From assembly GCA_963741985.1 (NCBI GenBank), contig CAVUKD010000003.1:475207-539206 (forward strand): a DNA stretch of 64,000 nt. Reading direction: 5' to 3'. A program made the translations under genes and the position numbers. The DNA is from Cryomorpha sp963741985. GTDB taxonomy: Bacteria; Bacteroidota; Bacteroidia; Flavobacteriales_D; Cryomorphaceae. The notes below the pieces were generated by a model. It was not told where the DNA came from and did not search any database. It was given only the letters and a program-made list of their open reading frames with translations. Positions 8,520 through 19,947 of the stretch are shown here, one piece after another; within the stretch, counting starts at the first letter, position 1, and every line of letters starts with the position of its first letter.

Positions 8520-8545
8520 AATCCAAATACAAATTTCCAAAAAAC

Positions 8546-8572
8546 AAGAAAGGGAGCGATGCCCCCTTTCTT
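8546..8572 (-). terminator. Strong hairpin with T-tract on minus strand
   Basis: Nine-base perfect arms AAGAAAGGG / CCCTTTCTT enclose a short loop. On the minus strand they are followed by TTGTTTTTT, a good intrinsic terminator. No minus-strand gene lies upstream before the divergent hydroxylase at 8719, so the terminated transcript would be a short RNA or an antisense transcript. Confidence 0.55.
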
Positions 8573-8718
8573 GATACTACTTCACTATTTAACTAACCTA
8601 TCAACCAAGAATCGATTGATACAATGATAACACGTCAAAAGCCAAAAGGTTTGGTAAGAAGATTTGAAAATCCCGTAAATTGTATAATTTTAAGGAATCT
8701 AAATAAAACCCATCCATT

Positions 8719-9777
8719 TTGAAATCTCTGAAGTATTCCATGCCATTCATCCTGCCGGTACTGTTTGTAGTTGGAATCGCAATAGGGGGATGGTTCAATT
8801 TTGGGCCGGTACTCTTTGCTTTTGCTTTGATTCCCGTGCTTGAGGTTTTTATACAACCAAACCCTGCAAATTTGGAAGCCGCCGAGATGGAAATTCGCCG
8901 CAAGGACAGATGGTACGACATTATCCTTTATACGGTCGTTCCACTGGTTTATGGAAGCATAGCCTTATATTTCTACGATCTGATTTTTCTCAGTCCCTCG
9001 ATATATGAAATAATAGGTATTACTTCCTCTTTGGGGGTTATTATGGGTGGAATAGGTATAAATGTAGCGCACGAACTCGGCCATCGGAATACCAAATTTG
9101 AGCAAACACTTGCAAAACTTCTCCTCCTTCCATGCGGATACATGCATTTCTTTATTGAACACAATCGAGGGCATCACAAAAATGTGAGCACGCATGAAGA
9201 TCCTGCCTCCGCCCGATTTGGCGAAAGTCTCTACCACTTCTGGCTTCGCTCCATTTTTTACAGCTATATCTCAGCCTGGAAAATAGAGCGGAAACGTCTG
9301 GAAAGACAAAACAAAAGCTCCTGGAGTTTGCGCAATGAGATGCTTCGCTTTCAGCTGTATCAATTGGCTTTCTGGGTACTACTGGTAGTTTTTGCCGGTT
9401 GGAAAAACACGGCCCTTTTCACCGTTGCATCTATCATTGGCTTCCTACTTTTGGAAACTGTAAATTATATTGAACACTATGGATTACACCGCAAAAAACT
9501 AACTGAATTCCGATACGAGAAAGTGCAACCCATTCACTCATGGAATAGCGATCACACCATAGGGCGCATGATGCTTTTCGAATTATCGAGGCATAGCGAT
9601 CATCATTTCCAACCCCAGAAAAAATATCAAACTCTGGAACATCACGACGATTCCAACCAAATGCCCACAGGCTATCCCGGGATGATGCTTCTTAGTCTTG
9701 TGCCTCCGTTGTGGTTTGCAATCATGAATCCCAAAATTGAACAGAAACCACCTATTGTTTCAGCGAGCACCATTTAA
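8719..9777 (+). CDS. AlkB-like alkane / fatty-acid hydroxylase (membrane di-iron)
   Basis: 352 residues from a TTG start; the KSLKY N-terminus resembles family members, while an ATG at 8740 is the alternative. The histidine boxes of membrane di-iron hydroxylases are present: HELGHR near 114, EHNRGHHKNVSTHEDPAS near 143-160, NYIEHYGLHR near 250 and LSRHSDHH near 290. Four to six transmembrane segments fill the remainder. AlkB enzymes use O2 and electrons from rubredoxin to hydroxylate terminal carbons of alkanes or related lipids; no rubredoxin gene is adjacent. Substrate cannot be read from sequence. Confidence 0.88.
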   Translation: MKSLKYSMPFILPVLFVVGIAIGGWFNFGPVLFAFALIPVLEVFIQPNPANLEAAEMEIRRKDRWYDIILYTVVPLVYGSIALYFYDLIFLSPSIYEIIGITSSLGVIMGGIGINVAHELGHRNTKFEQTLAKLLLLPCGYMHFFIEHNRGHHKNVSTHEDPASARFGESLYHFWLRSIFYSYISAWKIERKRLERQNKSSWSLRNEMLRFQLYQLAFWVLLVVFAGWKNTALFTVASIIGFLLLETVNYIEHYGLHRKKLTEFRYEKVQPIHSWNSDHTIGRMMLFELSRHSDHHFQPQKKYQTLEHHDDSNQMPTGYPGMMLLSLVPPLWFAIMNPKIEQKPPIVSASTI

Positions 9778-9887
9778 ACTCTGAACTTCCCTAATGCTAA
9801 ATTAAAGGTATTCCGAGATAAAAGAATTAGATTAGTCACCCGTTCAAAAACTGATACGTTTTACCAAAACGACCCTGAGAATTATTC

Positions 9888-10751
9888 ATGTCATTCGAGG
9901 AAAAGAAATACGCCGGCGATGAAAGCCGATTAGAGGACAGCCCCCTAAAAAGGAAACTTTTTGTCATCATTTTTGGCACCCATACTCCTGCAGGGAAGCT
10001 TTTTGATGTGATCTTGCTAATCCTTATTCTCGTGAGCGTCTTTGCAGTAATGCTTGAAAGCGTCACATCGATTCACACAAATTACGGTGATTTGCTTCGC
10101 ATAATTGAATGGGTGGTCACCATCTTTTTTACACTCGAATACATTGCGCGTGTGATGATCGTGAGGAAGCCATCTCAATACATTTTTAGCGTCTTAGGAA
10201 TTATAGACTTACTTTCAATCCTTCCTACCTATCTTAGTTTTTTTATAGTCGGATCTCAGGGCCTGGCAATTATTCGTGCGCTTCGCTTACTTCGAGTATT
10301 CAGGGTATTAAAGCTTATGCGATTCGTATCTGAATCGCAGGTATTGGGCAAAGCCCTGATCGCAAGCCGACATAAAATCACCGTTTTCTTCCTGTTTCTT
10401 TTGATCCTCGTCTTCATCCTTGGAAGCATTATGTACCTCGTAGAAGGTCCTGAAAGTGGTTTTACAAGTATACCCACCAGTATTTATTGGGCCATAGTTA
10501 CCTTAACCACTGTTGGATTTGGAGATATTACACCAGTATCTGTCACAGGCCAGGCTATCGCCTCATTCATTATGCTACTGGGATATTCCATCATTGCGAT
10601 ACCCACAGGAATTGTAGGTGCAGAGATATACAAAAGTGTCGACCTGAAAAAAGATTCTGATACCAGCAAACTATGCGCAGAGTGCGGTGTGGAAGGTCAC
10701 CAATTCGATGCGAAGTTTTGTAGAAACTGTGGTAAAAAACTCATTTCTTAG
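9888..10751 (+). CDS. Voltage-gated-type potassium channel with C-terminal zinc ribbon
   Basis: 287 residues. Six transmembrane segments: S1 near 40-60, an arginine-rich S4 (IIRALRLLRVFRVLKLMRF, about 127-145), and a pore loop with the potassium selectivity motif TVGFGD near 208. After S6 a cytoplasmic tail of about 45 residues ends in a four-Cys zinc ribbon (CAECGVEGH...CRNCGKK). The protein should conduct K+ with voltage-sensor control. The zinc ribbon may assist tetramer assembly or protein contacts. It follows the AlkB-like gene by 110 bp in the same direction. Confidence 0.9.
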   Translation: MSFEEKKYAGDESRLEDSPLKRKLFVIIFGTHTPAGKLFDVILLILILVSVFAVMLESVTSIHTNYGDLLRIIEWVVTIFFTLEYIARVMIVRKPSQYIFSVLGIIDLLSILPTYLSFFIVGSQGLAIIRALRLLRVFRVLKLMRFVSESQVLGKALIASRHKITVFFLFLLILVFILGSIMYLVEGPESGFTSIPTSIYWAIVTLTTVGFGDITPVSVTGQAIASFIMLLGYSIIAIPTGIVGAEIYKSVDLKKDSDTSKLCAECGVEGHQFDAKFCRNCGKKLIS

Positions 10752-10835
10752 GTTATAAAAACCTTTGTTTTAGCCATAAGCAAACCCATCAACGATCTTA
10801 AGAACCGTATCTTAATAAGTTTGTGGCCACTCCTT

Positions 10836-10866
10836 GCATTTGCGACGTCTACATACTATATCTTTG
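10836..10866 (+). promoter_or_regulatory. Candidate promoter of the adhesin-PorP-OmpA operon
   Basis: TATCTTTG at 10859-10866 is a perfect TAnnTTTG -7 box, about 30 bp before the adhesin ATG. TTG triplets sit 16 and 22 bp upstream of it, either side of the usual spacing of 19-20, so the -33 element is uncertain. Confidence 0.4.
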
Positions 10867-10896
10867 AATGACAGGGAAGTTTTAAATGTATTGCAA

Positions 10897-13800
10897 ATGA
10901 ATAAACAACTACGCGCCTTTTTTTCTCGAGGATATCTATTGTGCACATTATTGATTTTAATGGCATTTTCTTCAGCCTACTCGCAGGTTTCAATAACTTG
11001 TCCCGGCGATATTGAAGTTGAAAATGATCCGGGAGTATGCGCTGCAATAGTGAATTATGTCACCCCCGTAGGCACAGGATCCGGCACAGGCATAACAACC
11101 ACATTAACAGATGGTTTGCCGAGCGGCGCCAGTTTTGATGTGGGAACAACAGCTGTTACCTATACCGTTACCAATAACGAAGGTGACACCGATGCGTGTA
11201 CTTTTTTCGTTACTGTAAATGATACCGAAGTTCCAACAATTACCTGTCCTCCCGATATTGCTGTAGACGCCGACCCCGGCACTTGCACAGCTGTAGTCAA
11301 CTTTGATTTACCAACCGCGGACGATAATTGTGGCATCTTCTCTGTTTTCCAATTTGGCGGACTCCCGAGCGGATCAAATTTCCTGTTGGTGAAAACCTTT
11401 TGGATTTTCAGGCGGTTGATATTAACGGGAACATTGCTTTTTGTCGCTTGAAAATTACGCGTAAATGATATTACTGATCCGACAATTAGCTGTCCGGGAC
11501 CAATGACCTTCTACGTCTATAATTCCTGCGATACAGTCATCAATTATGTTGCTCCGGTGGGTGTTGATGCATGTACCATTTCAAATACGTCGCTCACTTC
11601 CGGAATTGGATCCGGCGGTACTTTTAGTGTAGGTGGTTCTTTCGAAAATTATACCGTAGTAGATTTGGCTGGAAACACGGCATCATGTGGTTTCCTCGTG
11701 AAAATAATAGATGGTTCCCCTCCCGAAATTACTTGTCCTCCGGATATTACTGTGAATGCAAATCCCGGTACATGCAGCAAGGTCGTAACGTATTCTCTTC
11801 CGGCGGTATCAGACAATTGCCCGTCTGTTTCGCTCGTAAGAACAGCCGGTTTAGGAAGCGGATCTTCATTTCCAGTGGGTACAACGACGATAGAATACAC
11901 GGCTACAGATATATCAAATAACGAATCCGTTTGCAGTTTCAATATTACTGTTCTCGAAAGTGAACCTCCTCAAATTACATGCATTCCTGATATTTCTACA
12001 AATAACGACCCAGGGGTTTGCGGGGCTGTAGTAAATTATGTGGCTCCTGTGGGTACTGATAATTGTTCGGGTGCCACAACCACCCTGACGTCTGGAATAG
12101 GAAGTGGAAATCTTTTTCCGGTCGGCACTTCGACCGAAACGTATACCGTAACCGATGCCTCCGGCAATACAACATCTTGTAGTTTCGATGTAGAAGTTAT
12201 CGATTCAGAAGACCCTGTTATTGACTGTCCATCAGACATCACTGTTTCTAATGATGCTGGTGAATGTACGGCCATTGTCAATTTTGCAGCTCCTTCGGCT
12301 ACCGACAATTGCGCAGTGGCATCCGTCCTTCAAACCAGTGGTCCGGTTAGTGGCAGCGTTTTCCCGTCGGGGATTACCCCCGTGGAATTTACGGCAACCG
12401 ATGATGCCGGAAATACATCGACATGCACTTTCAATATCATTGTTGAAGATACTGAACCTCCGGTAATTACTTGTCCTGGAGATTTAACTTTCGCCATTCC
12501 TGGTGGAGCATGCAGCGGAACATTGACTTACCCAGATCCAACTCTTAGCGACAATTGTCCGGTACCTACTTTTAGCGTTATCAGCGGACCAGCAAGCGGG
12601 GATATTGTAAGCACCGGCGTATATTCCATCGAACTTCAAGCCGAGGATGCGGCCGGAAATACAGCAGACTGTTCGTTTACGTACAGTCACAGAAACTCCG
12701 ACTCCCGAAATAGATTGCCCCTCAGATATTTCTGTAGCTTCAGATCCGGGAGTATGCACGGCTGTGGTCACATTTACTCTTCCTCTGGCCAGCGATTCAT
12801 GTTCGAATGTTACCGTCACTCAAACCGGTGGTCCGGTGAGTGGATCCGTATTTCCAGAAGGAAGCACTGTCTGTTGAATTCACCGCTACCGACGATTTTG
12901 GCAATACGGTACCTGTTCTTATACCATTACTGTAAATGACGAAGAAGCTCCCGTAATAACCTGCCCCGGAGATATTACCGTTTCAAACGATCCGGGTGTA
13001 TGTGATGCCGTGGTTACTTTTGCAGACGCTACAGCTACCGACAATTGCTCTGTAGCTTCAATTGTGCAAACTGATGGTCCGGCAAGTGGAAGTACTTTTC
13101 CTCCTGGCATCACGTCCGTGGAGTACACAGCTACCGATGCAAGCGGAAACACGGCCGTTTGTTCTTTTAATGTAATTGTAAACGACACCGAAGACCCCGT
13201 AATCACTTGTCCTGCTGATGTTGATTTCACTATTCCCGGAGGAGCTTGTAGCGGAATTTTGAATTATCCGGCCCCTGTCATTTCTGACAATTGCCCCGGT
13301 GCCAGCTTCACGGTATTGAGCGGTCCGGCAGACGGCGATGTGGTAAGTACTGGTGTCTACACGATCGAACTTCAAGCCGAAGATGCTGCCGGAAATACGG
13401 CGAATTGCTCATTTACCGCAACGGTTTCAGAAACATCGGCACCTGTAATTGATTGCCCGGCAGATACCACAGTTTCTGCAGATCCGGGAGTATGTACAGC
13501 TGTGGTTACGTTTATGCTTCCCCTGGCCAGTGATTCGTGTTCGAATGTGACAGTGACTCAGACCGGTGGTCCTGCGAGCGGATCCGCATTTCCGGAAGGA
13601 AGCACTTCTGTTGAATTCACCGCTACCGATGATTTTGGCAATACAGCTACCTGTTCTTATACCATTACAGTAAATGACGAAGAAGCTCCCGTAATAACCT
13701 GCCCCGGAGATATTACGGTTTCAAACGACCCGGGTATATGTGGTGCTGTCGTTACATTTGCAGATGCCACTGCCACTGATAATTGCGCCTTAGCTTCAAT

Positions 13801-16800
13801 CGTACAAACCGAGGGTCCTGCGAGTGGAAGCACTTTCCCTGTTGGCACCACTTCCGTGGAATATACTGCTACGGATGCGAGTGGAAACACGGCCATATGT
13901 TCTTTTAATGTAATTGTAAACGACACCGAAGATCCAATCATCACCTGCCCTGCAGATGTCGATTTCACCATTCCTGGAGGAGCTTGTAGCGGAATTTTGA
14001 ATTATCCGGCGCCTGTAATTAGTGACAACTGTCCCGGTGCCGACTTCACAGTATTAAGCGGTCCGGCCGATGGAGATCTCGTTCCTGCAGGCGTTTATAC
14101 CATCGAACTTCAAGCCGAAGATGCCGCGGGAAATACGGCTATTTGCTCTTTTATTGCTACAGTTTCAGAAACATCTGCACCTGTAATTGATTGTCCGGCC
14201 GACCAAACCGTACCGGCTGATCCGGGAACATGCTCGGCTGTAGTTAACTTCCCTTTGCCGGCGGCTACCGATTCCTGTTCTTCGGTAACTGTCACCCAAA
14301 CCGGCGGTCCTTCCAGCGGATCGACGTTTCCGGCAGGACCTACAACGGTAGAATTCACCGCCACAGATGCATTTGGAAACAGCTCAACATGCAGCTACGT
14401 GATAACCGTTGTAGATGCATTGGATCCTGAAATTACTTGCCCGGGAGACATTGCGGCAACTACCGACCCTGGTGTCTGTGAAGCGATCGTGACCTACGAC
14501 GCTCCAACAGCGACAGATAATTGTTCGCTAGCTTCGGTAATTATGACCGAAGGGCTGGCGAGTGGTAGTGCGTTCCCTTCAGGTGAAACAACGGTAACGT
14601 ATGAGGCCACTGACATTTCAGGGAATACGGCTTCTTGCAGTTTTACCGTAACAGTCACAGACAATGAGGCTCCGGTAATAACCTGTCCTGCAGATATTAC
14701 GGTAAACATTCCCGATGGCGATTGCAGCGCGGTGGTAAATTATTCAATGCCCACGGCTACTGACAATTGTGGTATTGATTCGTTGAATCTTATCGAAGGA
14801 TTGGCTTCAGGCGAGACATTCCCAACAGGAACGACCACTGTGACCTATGAAGCAATAGATCCTTCCGGAAATACGGCTTCCTGCTCATTTACGGTAAGTG
14901 TACTCGAAACAGTTCCTCCTGAAATCACCTGTCCTGCCGATATTTCTCTTCCTGCTGACGATGGCATTTGTGGTGCGGTTGTAAATTACACCCCGCCCGT
15001 GGGAACGGATGCATGTCCTGGAGCCACGACCGTTCTTACCAGTGGGTTGGGCAGTGGAGCTACTTTTCCTGTAGGAGTTTCTACTGAAACATACACGGTG
15101 ACCGACGCCAGCGGAAATAGCGTTAGCTGCTCATTTACTATTACAATTTCAGATCAACAAGCGCCAATAATTACATGTCCTGCGGATATTAATGTTGACG
15201 CTGATCCGGGAATTTGCAGCACTGTGGTGAATTTTAATCCGCCCACAGTATCCGACAATTGCGATGCCTCTGTGATTCCCGTTCAAACAGCAGGGCCGAC
15301 TTCAGGCTCTCCATTTCCTGTAGGAACGACCACCATCACTTTTACCGCCACAGATATTACAGGAAACGAATCAAACTGTTCATTTGACGTGGTTGTTTCC
15401 GACACAGAAGCTCCAACAATTACATGCCCCGGAGATATTGTCGTTGACGCTCCATCGGGCGATTGTCAGACGGTTGTAACATTCGCAGATCCGGTGGCAA
15501 ACGATAATTGCAGTGGTGTTACGGTTTCCTTCATAGAAGGATTAGTGTCGGGAAGTGATTTCCCTGTAGGAATTACAACGGTAACTTATGAAGCTGCCGA
15601 TGCCTCTGGTAATACTGCCCAGTGTAGCTTTACCGTTACCGTAAATGAAGATGTGCCACCCACTATTGATTGTCCCGCGAATATTTCAGTGGGAAGTGAT
15701 ATCGGAGAATGTGGTGCCATCGTGAATTATACCGCCCCTGTCGGCGTTGATAATTGTGGAGATGCAACCACCGAACTTATTGGCGGTCTTGCTCCCGGAA
15801 GTTTATTTCCGGTGGGTACCACGACTGTGACTTATCAAGTAACGGATTTTTCAGGAAACCAGACCTCATGCTCCTTTGATGTGACAGTTTCGGATACCGA
15901 GATGCCAACTTTCGACTGCCCCGGTGATCAGACACTTGAAGCCGCCGATGGGCTTTGTGGAATTGTTTATGATTTCACTCTCCCCACAGCTACTGATAAT
16001 TGTACTGCCGATCTGGTCGTAAATCAATCGGTTGGGCCAGCTACCGGCAGTATCCTTCCTTTAGGCGATACCGATTTTGAATTTACCACGACTGACGATG
16101 CCGGAAACATGTCAACATGTGGGTATACCGTCACTGTTCAAGATACCCAAAGCCCCGTTTTTGAGATCTGCCCCGGTGATACAACCATTGCTGTTGGAGC
16201 GGACGCATGTGACGCCCTGATTTCGTTTACCGAGCCTCAGGCGATTGACAATTGTAATTTCACTTTGGAACAAACCGGCGGACCAGCGAATAACAGTTCT
16301 CAGGGACCCGGCACGTATTCGTTTGAATATACAGCCACAGATGATTCGAATAATAGTTCGACCTGTAGCTTTACTTTTACAGTAGTCGATACCATTGCTC
16401 CTACCATTACTTGTCCGGATGATTTTGAAACATGCTCGAATATGCCTGAATTTGAACTTCCAATAGCAAGCGATAATTGTACCGTGGCAGAAGTTGTCCA
16501 AACCAGCGGACCTGCGAGCGGATCCGTTTTTCCCATAGGAGTTACTACCATTGAATTTCAAGCTACCGATGTAAATGGAAACAGCACAGTTTGCGAGTTG
16601 AATATTACCGTTTTGGAAAATGCACCAAGAGTAGATCTTGGGTCAGATCAAAATATTTGCGGTGAGACGTCAACCACCCTATATGGGACGGATCCTGGTG
16701 GAGCAACACCTACCTGGTCGCAAATATCCGGAACCGGAACCATCGCGAATCCTAATAATGCGCAAACGGGGGTAAGCAATTTGGCAACAGGTGACAATAC

Positions 16801-17371
16801 ATTCGTATATAGTCTTGACCCTCAAAATGGATGTGAAATAAAATCAGATACCATTATGATCACCGTTGAGCCCGGCGTATCTGTCGATGCCGGAGATGAC
16901 CAATTGATTTTCAATGGCGGCAATGTTAGTCTAAACGCACAAGTTGAGCCACCCGGCGGAGATATATTGTGGTCACCGGAGACCGGATTAAGCTGCATCA
17001 CTTGTCCCAATCCTGTGGCCAGTCCCGGGATTACTACAATGTATTTCGTGACCTACACGAGTGAATTAGGATGTGAAGTAACTGATTCTCTTACTGTAAG
17101 GGTATTCGACCAATTACCAAATACCATCACTCCTGATGGTGATGGAACCAATGATGTATGGCACATTCCGGGAATCGAGAAATACCCGAATGTGGTGGTA
17201 ATAATTTACAACCGATGGGGAAATGAAGTGTATCAATCTACAGGATACCACGATCCATGGGATGGAACCAACAATGGCAAAGAATTGCCGACAGGCTCCT
17301 ATTTCTACCTGATAGATTACAAAACTACAGGAAAAGAGAATTTGAATGGAACCGTAAACATTATACGCTAA
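10897..17371 (+). CDS. Giant HYR-repeat adhesin with T9SS type B (gliding-motility) C-terminal domain; frameshifted
   Basis: Start at the ATG at 10897 (signal peptide ending AYSQ). About 22 tandem HYR domains of roughly 80 residues follow, each with an ITCPxDI start, a DNC motif, an SGSxFPxGxTxVxYxATD strand and a GNTAxCSFxVTV end. After them come a PKD-like stretch and a C-terminal domain (NTITPDGDGTNDVWHI, YNRWGNEVY, WDGTNNG) of the gliding-motility-associated type B sorting class. The product is therefore exported by T9SS and acts outside the cell, probably in adhesion. Five indels break the frame, near 11380, 11457, 12680, 12868 and 12907; the repeat sequence continues across each. The longest clean frame is 13010-17371. 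Confidence 0.85.
12203..14416 (+). repeat. 738-bp tandem repeat (three-HYR superunit) within the adhesin gene
   Basis: A unit of three HYR domains (246 codons) recurs with period 738 bp. For example, the gaagaagctcccgtaataac segment is at 12941 and 13679, and a tgtaattgtaaacgacacc segment at 13171 and 13909. The second and third copies are nearly identical and the first is more diverged. This indicates recent in-frame tandem duplication and is also a place where assembly may collapse. Confidence 0.8.
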
Positions 17372-17374
17372 GGT

Positions 17375-18382
17375 ATGAGACTTAAAAAATACATAATAGC
17401 AGGTATTTTGCTCCTTTCCGGACAATGGGTTTTCGGGCAGCAATTGCCGCAATTTAGTCAGTACATGCAAAATATGTATGTACTTAATCCTGCTGCATCG
17501 AGCCTCGATAAAGATATCGACATCAACCTCGGCTTCAGGCAACAATGGGCGGGCTTTGATGGCGCTCCGCAGACCTACTACGTTAGCGGAAGCGTTAATC
17601 TTGGTAAGAAACCGCAGGCATCGGGGTATTTGTATTCCATTCCAATAAGCCACCGTGAAATGTTAAACCATCAAATCACTGAACGCAAAGCGAAACATGT
17701 GGTCGGTGGAATGGCGGCAATCGATGAATACGGCGTTTTCAAACGATCTTCGATAATGGCGAGCTATTCTTACCATATGCCTCTGGGTGACAAATACTGG
17801 CTGGCAGTCGGGACAAGTCTTGGGTGGTATGGACTGAACTTTGCTCAAAAAGATGTTATCCTCGAGAACCCAACGGACAATACCTACAATGATTTTATCG
17901 CCAACTGGCAGTCAGTCGAATCTATTTGATATAAATGGTGGAATTTATGTTTATAGCGACCGAGCTTTCGTAGGATATTCGGTTTATCAAATTGGTCAAA
18001 ATGAAATAGATCTTGGCAATAAAACAACACCGGTAAACCTGAGTCATGCAAAATTGAAAATACATCAATTTGCCACAGTGGGTTATCGCATTCCGATATC
18101 CGAAATCTCGACCTCACCCCAAGCATGATGTTTAAAATAGTTGGCGCTGCTCCCCTATCCTTTGATGTAAATTTAAAGGCAGATATCTACCAGAAATTTT
18201 GGCTGGGATTCTCCTATCGAAAGGAAGACGCTGTTTCCCTTTTGGTGGGCTTGCATATCAATGATTGGATGAAATTTGGTTATGCCTACGATTACGTCAC
18301 ATCAAACATCAACAATATTAGCAGCGGCAGTCATGAATTGGTGTTGGGCTTTCAGTTCAACCGTAAACAGCGTTCGAAATGA
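17375..18382 (+). CDS. PorP/SprF family type IX secretion outer-membrane protein; frameshifted
   Basis: Signal peptide (ending VFGQ) followed by the family signature QLPQFSQYMQNMYVLNPA and FRQQWAGFDGAP. The C-terminal part contains a SYRKEDAVSLLVGL segment and ends in a beta-strand GFQFNRKQ. PorP/SprF-like proteins form outer-membrane barrels that hold type B T9SS cargo at the surface, and the gene starts 3 bp after the adhesin stop. Two compensating indels (near 17910 and 18105) shift the middle third; the homology continues in the other frame, so sequencing error is likely. The stop overlaps the next start by four bases. Confidence 0.88.
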
Positions 18383-19788
18383 GATATTTAAAAACACTTC
18401 TGACTTTCTCCTCCCTGCTGGTGTTCATTTACACAAGTGCACAGGTCGATACTATTTCCTTTTCGAAACCTCAAAAATTAGGAGATGCGGTAAACAGCAC
18501 TGCCGAAGAAAGTTTTCCAATAATCAGTCCTGACGGAAAGGCGCTCTATTTCGCCCGAACCTTTCACAAGCAAAATATCGGAGGGATGTATGCGGGGCAG
18601 GATATCTGGAAAAGTTTAAAGTCAGATGACACTTTCCAAACCGCAGCAAACGTTGCCAAACTGAATAATAAAGGTAGCAATGTCGTGATCGGAGTATCTC
18701 ATAAAGGAAACCGCGTGTATTTGCTCAATCAATTTTCTGATAAAGGAAAACCCACTGCCGGCGTTTCGGTGAGTGATTATAATCAAACATTGAATGCATG
18801 GAGTGACCCACGCCCTGTTACGGTGCCTGATTTGAATATACAAGGAGATTTTTACAGCGCCCTGGTAAGTCCGGATGAAGACTATATTCTATGGTCTATT
18901 CCAATACCCGATGATACTTTGGGAAATGATTTATATGTGAGTCTCTCACCGGATAAAGGAACATCCTGGACGGCTCCAATGTCGCTGGGAAATACTATTA
19001 ACAGCATGAACGATGAAATCAGTCCTTTCTTCGATACTAAAAATGGGCTCCTCTTTTTTTCAAAAAATAAAACTGGAAATACGGACGATTACGACATTTA
19101 TTATGCAAAACGTCTCGACGATTCCTGGACAAATTGGAGTGCTCCGGTAAAAGCCGGGGACGGAATCAACTCTGACAAATTTGACGCATACTACTATTCC
19201 GACAAAGACGGAACAGCTTATTTTAGCAGTAACCGAAATGATTCTCTCTCGAATATTTACCTGAGTGAGTTGAAGATAGCCCATACGAATATAGATAGTA
19301 TAGCACCCATTGACAGTACGGCAATTGTAGAGGTGCCACACGAGAAACCCGAGATGCCCGACCCTGTATTGATAATCGAAACTAAAAAGGATGGAGAATC
19401 GCGCGAACGGTTATTGAGTAGTCTTTCGAAGGACGAACTACTAGACAAAGACACAAGGATTCGGTTTGTGTATTTCGATTACGACAAGTACAATATTACG
19501 GCGAAATATATCGAAGTACTTGATGATGCGGCGCGGATTTTGGATGAATATCCGAATATGACCCTCCTAATTGAAGGACATACCGATGCCATCGGAAGTG
19601 ATGCCTACAATCAGGTTTTGAGTGATAACCGTGCGGCAGCGGCAAAAGAATTTTTGGTAATCAACGGAGTAGTTCCGGATAGGATTACCACCAAGGGAAT
19701 GGGCAAGAAGGAGCCTTATGCTACCAATCTTACAGAAGAAGGTCGATCATTGAATCGGCGGGTGGAGATGTACTTCAAAGAGAAATAA
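18379..19788 (+). CDS. OmpA family protein with PD40/WD40-like beta-propeller repeats
   Basis: 469 residues. Signal peptide at 1-21, a PD40-type beta-propeller region (about 30-300; ESFPIISPDGKALYFA, DEISPFFDTKNGLLFFS, AYFSSNRND), then an OmpA peptidoglycan-binding domain (about 360-469) with IEGHTDAIGSDAYN and LNRRVEMYF. It completes the common trio of type B adhesin, PorP/SprF and OmpA, linking the surface complex to peptidoglycan. Translation is probably coupled to the preceding gene through an ATGA overlap. Confidence 0.92.
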   Translation: MRYLKTLLTFSSLLVFIYTSAQVDTISFSKPQKLGDAVNSTAEESFPIISPDGKALYFARTFHKQNIGGMYAGQDIWKSLKSDDTFQTAANVAKLNNKGSNVVIGVSHKGNRVYLLNQFSDKGKPTAGVSVSDYNQTLNAWSDPRPVTVPDLNIQGDFYSALVSPDEDYILWSIPIPDDTLGNDLYVSLSPDKGTSWTAPMSLGNTINSMNDEISPFFDTKNGLLFFSKNKTGNTDDYDIYYAKRLDDSWTNWSAPVKAGDGINSDKFDAYYYSDKDGTAYFSSNRNDSLSNIYLSELKIAHTNIDSIAPIDSTAIVEVPHEKPEMPDPVLIIETKKDGESRERLLSSLSKDELLDKDTRIRFVYFDYDKYNITAKYIEVLDDAARILDEYPNMTLLIEGHTDAIGSDAYNQVLSDNRAAAAKEFLVINGVVPDRITTKGMGKKEPYATNLTEEGRSLNRRVEMYFKEK

Positions 19789-19947
19789 ACTTCATAATCA
19801 CGGTATATACACATTCCTACAGTTCGAACATTGCGACCTAATTTACGTGGATTTTTCTTTATTCTGAAAAACAACGGATTGAAAGGATAGAATTCTTTTT
19901 AGATTTGTAATCTACATTTGAATCCCTCATTCTACAACACCCTTTTT

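Noticed and set aside
10897..12939. Separate short HYR proteins upstream of the giant adhesin
   Set aside because: The repeat pattern continues in alternate frames across each break, so one frameshifted gene is more likely than several genes.
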